Below, in pieces: positions 61,478 through 64,000 of a stretch of 64,000 nt of DNA. The translations under genes and the position numbers were made by a program. The notes below the pieces were generated by a model that saw only the letters and a program-made list of their open reading frames with translations, was not told the DNA's origin and did not search any database. Source of the stretch: Bacteroides fluxus YIT 12057. GTDB lineage: Bacteria; Bacteroidota; Bacteroidia; Bacteroidales; Bacteroidaceae. Where the stretch lies: contig NZ_GL882621.1 of NCBI RefSeq assembly GCF_000195635.1, forward strand, positions 113,940-177,939, read 5' to 3'. Position 1 is the stretch's first letter; every line of letters begins with the position of its first letter.

Positions 61478-61831
61478 ATGGAAAACTTTCATCACACAGG
61501 CGGCTGCCCGATACGGGATGTCCTTAGCAAGTTGGGAGACAAGTGGACAATGCTTGTTCTGGTCACGCTGAAGGCCAATGGAACCATGCGTTTTTGTGAC
61601 ATCCAGAAAACGATAGGTGACATTTCACAGCGTATGCTGACGGTCACGCTCCGTTCGCTGGAGACTGACGGGCTGGTTGTCAGAGAGGTTTATGCGGAAA
61701 TCCCTCCACGTGTGGAATATAGCTTGACGGAAACGGGATTGAGCTTAATGCCGCATGTGGAGTCATTGGTGGGCTGGGCGTTGGAACACATGGATGATAT
61801 TCTCAGGCGCCGTCATGTTCAGATCGGCTAA
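61478..61831 (+). CDS. HxlR-family winged-helix regulator
   Basis: A 117-residue DNA-binding protein starting at MENFHHTGGCPIRD (an ATG two codons upstream, at 61472, is equally possible). The HxlR pattern is clear: CPIRDVLSKLGDKWTMLVL, RFCDIQKTIGDISQRMLTV and VEYSLTETGLSLMP. The early Cys is the residue used for redox sensing in some members. No divergent target gene adjoins it; exported msrA lies 800 bp downstream, which would suit an oxidant response but is only suggestive. Confidence 0.9.
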   Translation: MENFHHTGGCPIRDVLSKLGDKWTMLVLVTLKANGTMRFCDIQKTIGDISQRMLTVTLRSLETDGLVVREVYAEIPPRVEYSLTETGLSLMPHVESLVGWALEHMDDILRRRHVQIG

Positions 61832-61921
61832 GTTGTGTCCCCTGTCTTTCTGATTGTCTGCCTTTTCTGCTGCTGTTTGGGCTTCGCCGGCGCTTTATCT
61901 GCAACCATATGATAGGCCTGT

Positions 61922-61962
61922 AAAAAAAACAATTCCGATTCGTCGCGAACCGGAATTGTTGT
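61922..61962 (-). terminator. Terminator of the PepSY-like gene at 61989
   Basis: AACAATTCCG and its complement CGGAATTGTT (61951-61960) form a 10-bp stem with a 12-nt loop; on the minus strand it is followed by eight T. Confidence 0.85.
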
Positions 61963-61988
61963 TCCATGAGTTATTTACACCGGGAAGC

Positions 61989-62306
61989 TTATTCTTTGAC
62001 AGCTTCACCTTTTTCATTCAGAAGCACTTCAGCTTCCTGGCCGTCTTGAGTGGTAATGATTACTTTGTAGATTTTTGCTCCGTCTTTTTCTTTCACATAG
62101 GCTTCTTTTACGGATGAACCTTCATAATTGGTTGCCAAAGCCTGTAAAATAGCCTGGGGTAATTGAGTGGGATCCATCTTTACAAATTCATCTTGAGGAA
62201 CCTGAGTTTCGGTTACGGCTGTTGTTGACTTACCGGCTTCCTGTGCAAATGCTACAGAACTGCTTACTCCTAAAACCATTGCTAATGCTACTAATACCTT
62301 TTTCAT
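61989..62306 (-). CDS. Periplasmic PepSY-like protein
   Basis: A 105-residue exported protein with a signal peptide MKKVLVALAMVLGVSSSVAF (cut after FAQ). The mature part is one small PepSY/BLIP-like domain: TQLPQAILQALATNYEGSSV, then a beta sheet YVKEKDGAKIYKVIITT and AEVLLNEKGEAVKE. Such domains are frequent in Bacteroides and may bind or inhibit periplasmic proteins. The gene at the right window end is of the same class. -7 box TATATTTG at 62360 to 62353. Confidence 0.85.
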   Translation of the reverse strand: MKKVLVALAMVLGVSSSVAFAQEAGKSTTAVTETQVPQDEFVKMDPTQLPQAILQALATNYEGSSVKEAYVKEKDGAKIYKVIITTQDGQEAEVLLNEKGEAVKE

Positions 62307-62352
62307 AATCGTAAAGTTTAGGTGAATATTTTCGTTTTAATGTCTCTGACGT

Positions 62353-62360
62353 CAAATATA
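62353..62360 (-). promoter_or_regulatory. -7 box of the PepSY-like gene
   Basis: TATATTTG on the minus strand, 46 bp before the start codon. Confidence 0.5.
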
Positions 62361-62623
62361 GGACAAAGGGGATGCCACAATGCGCGCTTTTTGTATAAAT
62401 GCCTTGTATTTAATATGATACGGGTGAAATGGCATCTGCGGTTGAACTGTTTGAGTGTGGAAAGGTGTGGAATCGGGTAACACATCTGAGGAATTATTGC
62501 ACAGTTTCGGGCAGTTGTTTCCCTTGATTTCGCTTATAAGCCATTGTTGAGGCTGGTTCTCACTCACGGGGGGGGCAACCATAATGCCCTTTTTCTTGTT
62601 ATAATCTTCATATAGTTAGAGGT

Positions 62624-63229
62624 ATGAAACAAATAATGTTTATTTTTGCAATGTTAATGACTTGCCTGTCCTGTGCCGGTAGGCCGGGAGGGCGGTCTGA
62701 AAAGAGAACAGACATGAAACCAATGAAAGAAATTTATCTGGCAGGAGGATGTTTTTGGGGAACCGAACATTTCCTGAAACAAATAGAAGGGGTGGAAGCT
62801 ACCCAGGTGGGATATGCCAATGGAAATATAGCCAATCCTACCTATCAGCAAGTATGTACCGGCACCACGGACTTTGCCGAAACCGTAAAAGTACAGTACA
62901 ATCTCGGTAAGGTGGACTTGCCTTTCCTTATCGACCTTTATTTCAAGACGATTGACCCTACCAGCCTCAATAAGCAGGGCGGCGACAGGGGTACACAGTA
63001 TCGCACGGGCATCTATTATACGGATGCCGCCGACCTGCCCGTTATCCGTGAAACCGTTGGCCGCCTGGCCGCCAACTACTCCCGTCCGTTGGTTGTAGAG
63101 ATAGAGCCTTTGAAGAATTTCTATTCCGCCGAAGATTATCATCAAGACTATCTGGACAAAAATCCCGGTGGATATTGCCACATCAATCCCGCCTTGTTCG
63201 ACTTGGCGCGTAAAGCGAAGATGAAGTAA
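62624..63229 (+). CDS. msrA: Exported peptide methionine sulfoxide reductase A
   Basis: Reduces the S-form of methionine sulfoxide in proteins. The 201-residue protein has the catalytic Cys43 in GGCFWGTEHF, GYANG, DPTSLNKQGGDRGTQYRTGI and EDYHQDYL. Unlike cytoplasmic MsrA it starts with a lipoprotein signal (MTCLSC, Cys17), so it should repair envelope proteins. No msrB is fused or adjacent. An internal Met at residue 31 or 34 could give a cytoplasmic form. Confidence 0.94.
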   Translation: MKQIMFIFAMLMTCLSCAGRPGGRSEKRTDMKPMKEIYLAGGCFWGTEHFLKQIEGVEATQVGYANGNIANPTYQQVCTGTTDFAETVKVQYNLGKVDLPFLIDLYFKTIDPTSLNKQGGDRGTQYRTGIYYTDAADLPVIRETVGRLAANYSRPLVVEIEPLKNFYSAEDYHQDYLDKNPGGYCHINPALFDLARKAKMK

Positions 63230-63520
63230 GCAGGGCATGGCGGGTATTCTCTTTGCGTCATCAACCACATGCGCAGGAGTTTGTCACGAATGAAAGAATG
63301 CCTCAAAATAGGGATAGGTAATCTATTTATTTTCTGCGAACTTTGCGGGCTGAAAAAGACTGAAATGAGAAGCCTGCATATCCTGTTCATATTGGGAGCT
63401 GTCACTTGGCTCGGTTTTCCGCTGAGAGCGACAGGAAACTGATTCATTTTCCTTTGACAGATGATTGCATAGGGAGTGCGGTTCCCCGCATGGAGAAGCG
63501 GCATTGGCGGGTGATATCAA

Positions 63521-63569
63521 AAAAAGTTCCCGGAAGAGACGCACGGGACGGTTGCTCTTCCGGGATTTT
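63521..63569. terminator. Bidirectional terminator downstream of msrA
   Basis: An 11-bp stem TCCCGGAAGAG (63528-63538) with 63555-63565, A7 before and TTTT after, between convergent genes. The 63230-63631 gap otherwise holds only a short frame near 63290 with a signal-peptide-like end (MRSLHILFILGAVTWLGFPL), which I do not call as a gene. Confidence 0.75.
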
Positions 63570-63631
63570 ATGACGGACTGAAAACGCTGTTCAATACTTT
63601 GTAACCTGCATGCTTTCGATTTTTCTTGTGG

Positions 63632-64000
63632 TCAATCGTCAATGTCAATCACCCTCATTTTTGAGTCGAATGTAATCTCCCAACGATTGGACAGCTTTAT
63701 CTCATACTCCTTGTCATCATACTCAATCTGAAGGATTCTTGCGTCCGGATAGTTGGTCTTTACATAGTTGCGTATAGCCTCCGGTACAATCTGTGCAGGA
63801 ACTTCACTTTGCCTGCATCGCACTTCCTTCCATTCTCCCGATTTATCAAATTCTACCTTCTCCCCATTCGTGAACACCACATCATAGCTTTTATAAAACA
63901 TTCCCGACTCCAATTTGGCCATCGCCACTTTATGATCCTTAAAATAAGTCTTGATAAATGCCTGTGCCTTTGCCGGCAACTGGCTCACTTCTATCGGCTT
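63632..64000 (-). CDS. PepSY-like protein, 5' end cut by window edge
   Basis: The reading frame continues past base 64000, so the N-terminus, probably with a signal peptide, is missing. The visible 122 codons hold two PepSY-like units: LPAKAQAFIKTYFKDHKVAM with YDVVFTNGEKVEFDKSGEW, and VPEAIRNYVKTNYPDARILQ with YEIKLSNRWEITFDSKMRV. The doubled domain is common in Bacteroides periplasmic proteins of unknown role. Confidence 0.8.
   Translation of the reverse strand, partial: KPIEVSQLPAKAQAFIKTYFKDHKVAMAKLESGMFYKSYDVVFTNGEKVEFDKSGEWKEVRCRQSEVPAQIVPEAIRNYVKTNYPDARILQIEYDDKEYEIKLSNRWEITFDSKMRVIDIDD

Noticed and set aside
63290..63442. Short plus-strand frame with a signal-peptide-like end
   Set aside because: Stops immediately after the hydrophobic segment and has no promoter or following domain; possibly a remnant, but unsupported.
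35633..64000. CRISPR arrays, tRNA or rRNA genes, insertion sequences
   Set aside because: No regularly spaced repeats with unique spacers, no cloverleaf sequence and no transposase were seen by eye; the same holds for the left half.

Overview
The window is chromosomal DNA of a Bacteroides-type gut bacterium (phylum Bacteroidota). The evidence is consistent across the window: -7 promoter boxes of the form TAnnTTTG in front of most transcription units, almost no purine-rich Shine-Dalgarno sequences, a hybrid two-component system (HTCS), exported lipoprotein glycosidases, DUF4290, a meso-diaminopimelate dehydrogenase and a MurA with Asp in place of the usual active-site Cys. I cannot name the species. 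I saw no rRNA, tRNA, CRISPR array, insertion sequence or prophage.

Layout. 1-7.7 kb: a short-repeat patch, a lipoprotein, tRNA nucleotidyltransferase, then a secreted pair made of a WD40/OmpA-like protein and a TPR-CARDB-caspase protein. 7.7-12.8 kb: phosphate metabolism (PiT-PhoU-like transporter, polyphosphate kinase 1, a YfcE-type phosphoesterase). 12.9-17.1 kb: rfbA-rfbB, menA and a lipoprotein phosphoesterase. 17.1-20.1 kb: a large PEP-synthase-like protein with receiver-like domains but no phosphohistidine domain. 20.2-35.6 kb: a carbohydrate region (HTCS; ROK kinase, hexosamine-6-phosphate deaminase, FucP-type transporter and GH18-ThuA fusion in one operon; GH9 and ThuA in another), interrupted by a leftward M24 peptidase and a glutamate dehydrogenase. 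35.6-49.4 kb: mostly housekeeping (ruvA, ddh, a leftward tsaB-DUF4290-murA-rimM-M23-dxr-rseP cluster, lemA-DUF3137, yicC-gmk-nadD). 49.4-64 kb: CobW-type GTPase, a second glutamate dehydrogenase, malic enzyme plus a 57-residue membrane protein, GH20 hexosaminidase, metY, an amidase, an EamA transporter, an HxlR regulator, exported MsrA and two PepSY-like periplasmic proteins (the last cut by the window edge).

How it fits together. The most interesting system is the HTCS region. Three promoters (HTCS gene, ROK operon, GH9 operon) carry AACC boxes repeated at exactly 21 bp, and in each the proximal box starts exactly 24 bp before a degenerate -7 box. This suggests one HTCS regulon that joins two physically separate operons into a route for an amino-sugar glycan, probably chitin- or chitosan-like, without any SusC/SusD pair. 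Two ThuA domains of unknown role, one fused to GH18, belong to this regulon. The second candidate for an undescribed system is the secreted WD40-OmpA/caspase pair.
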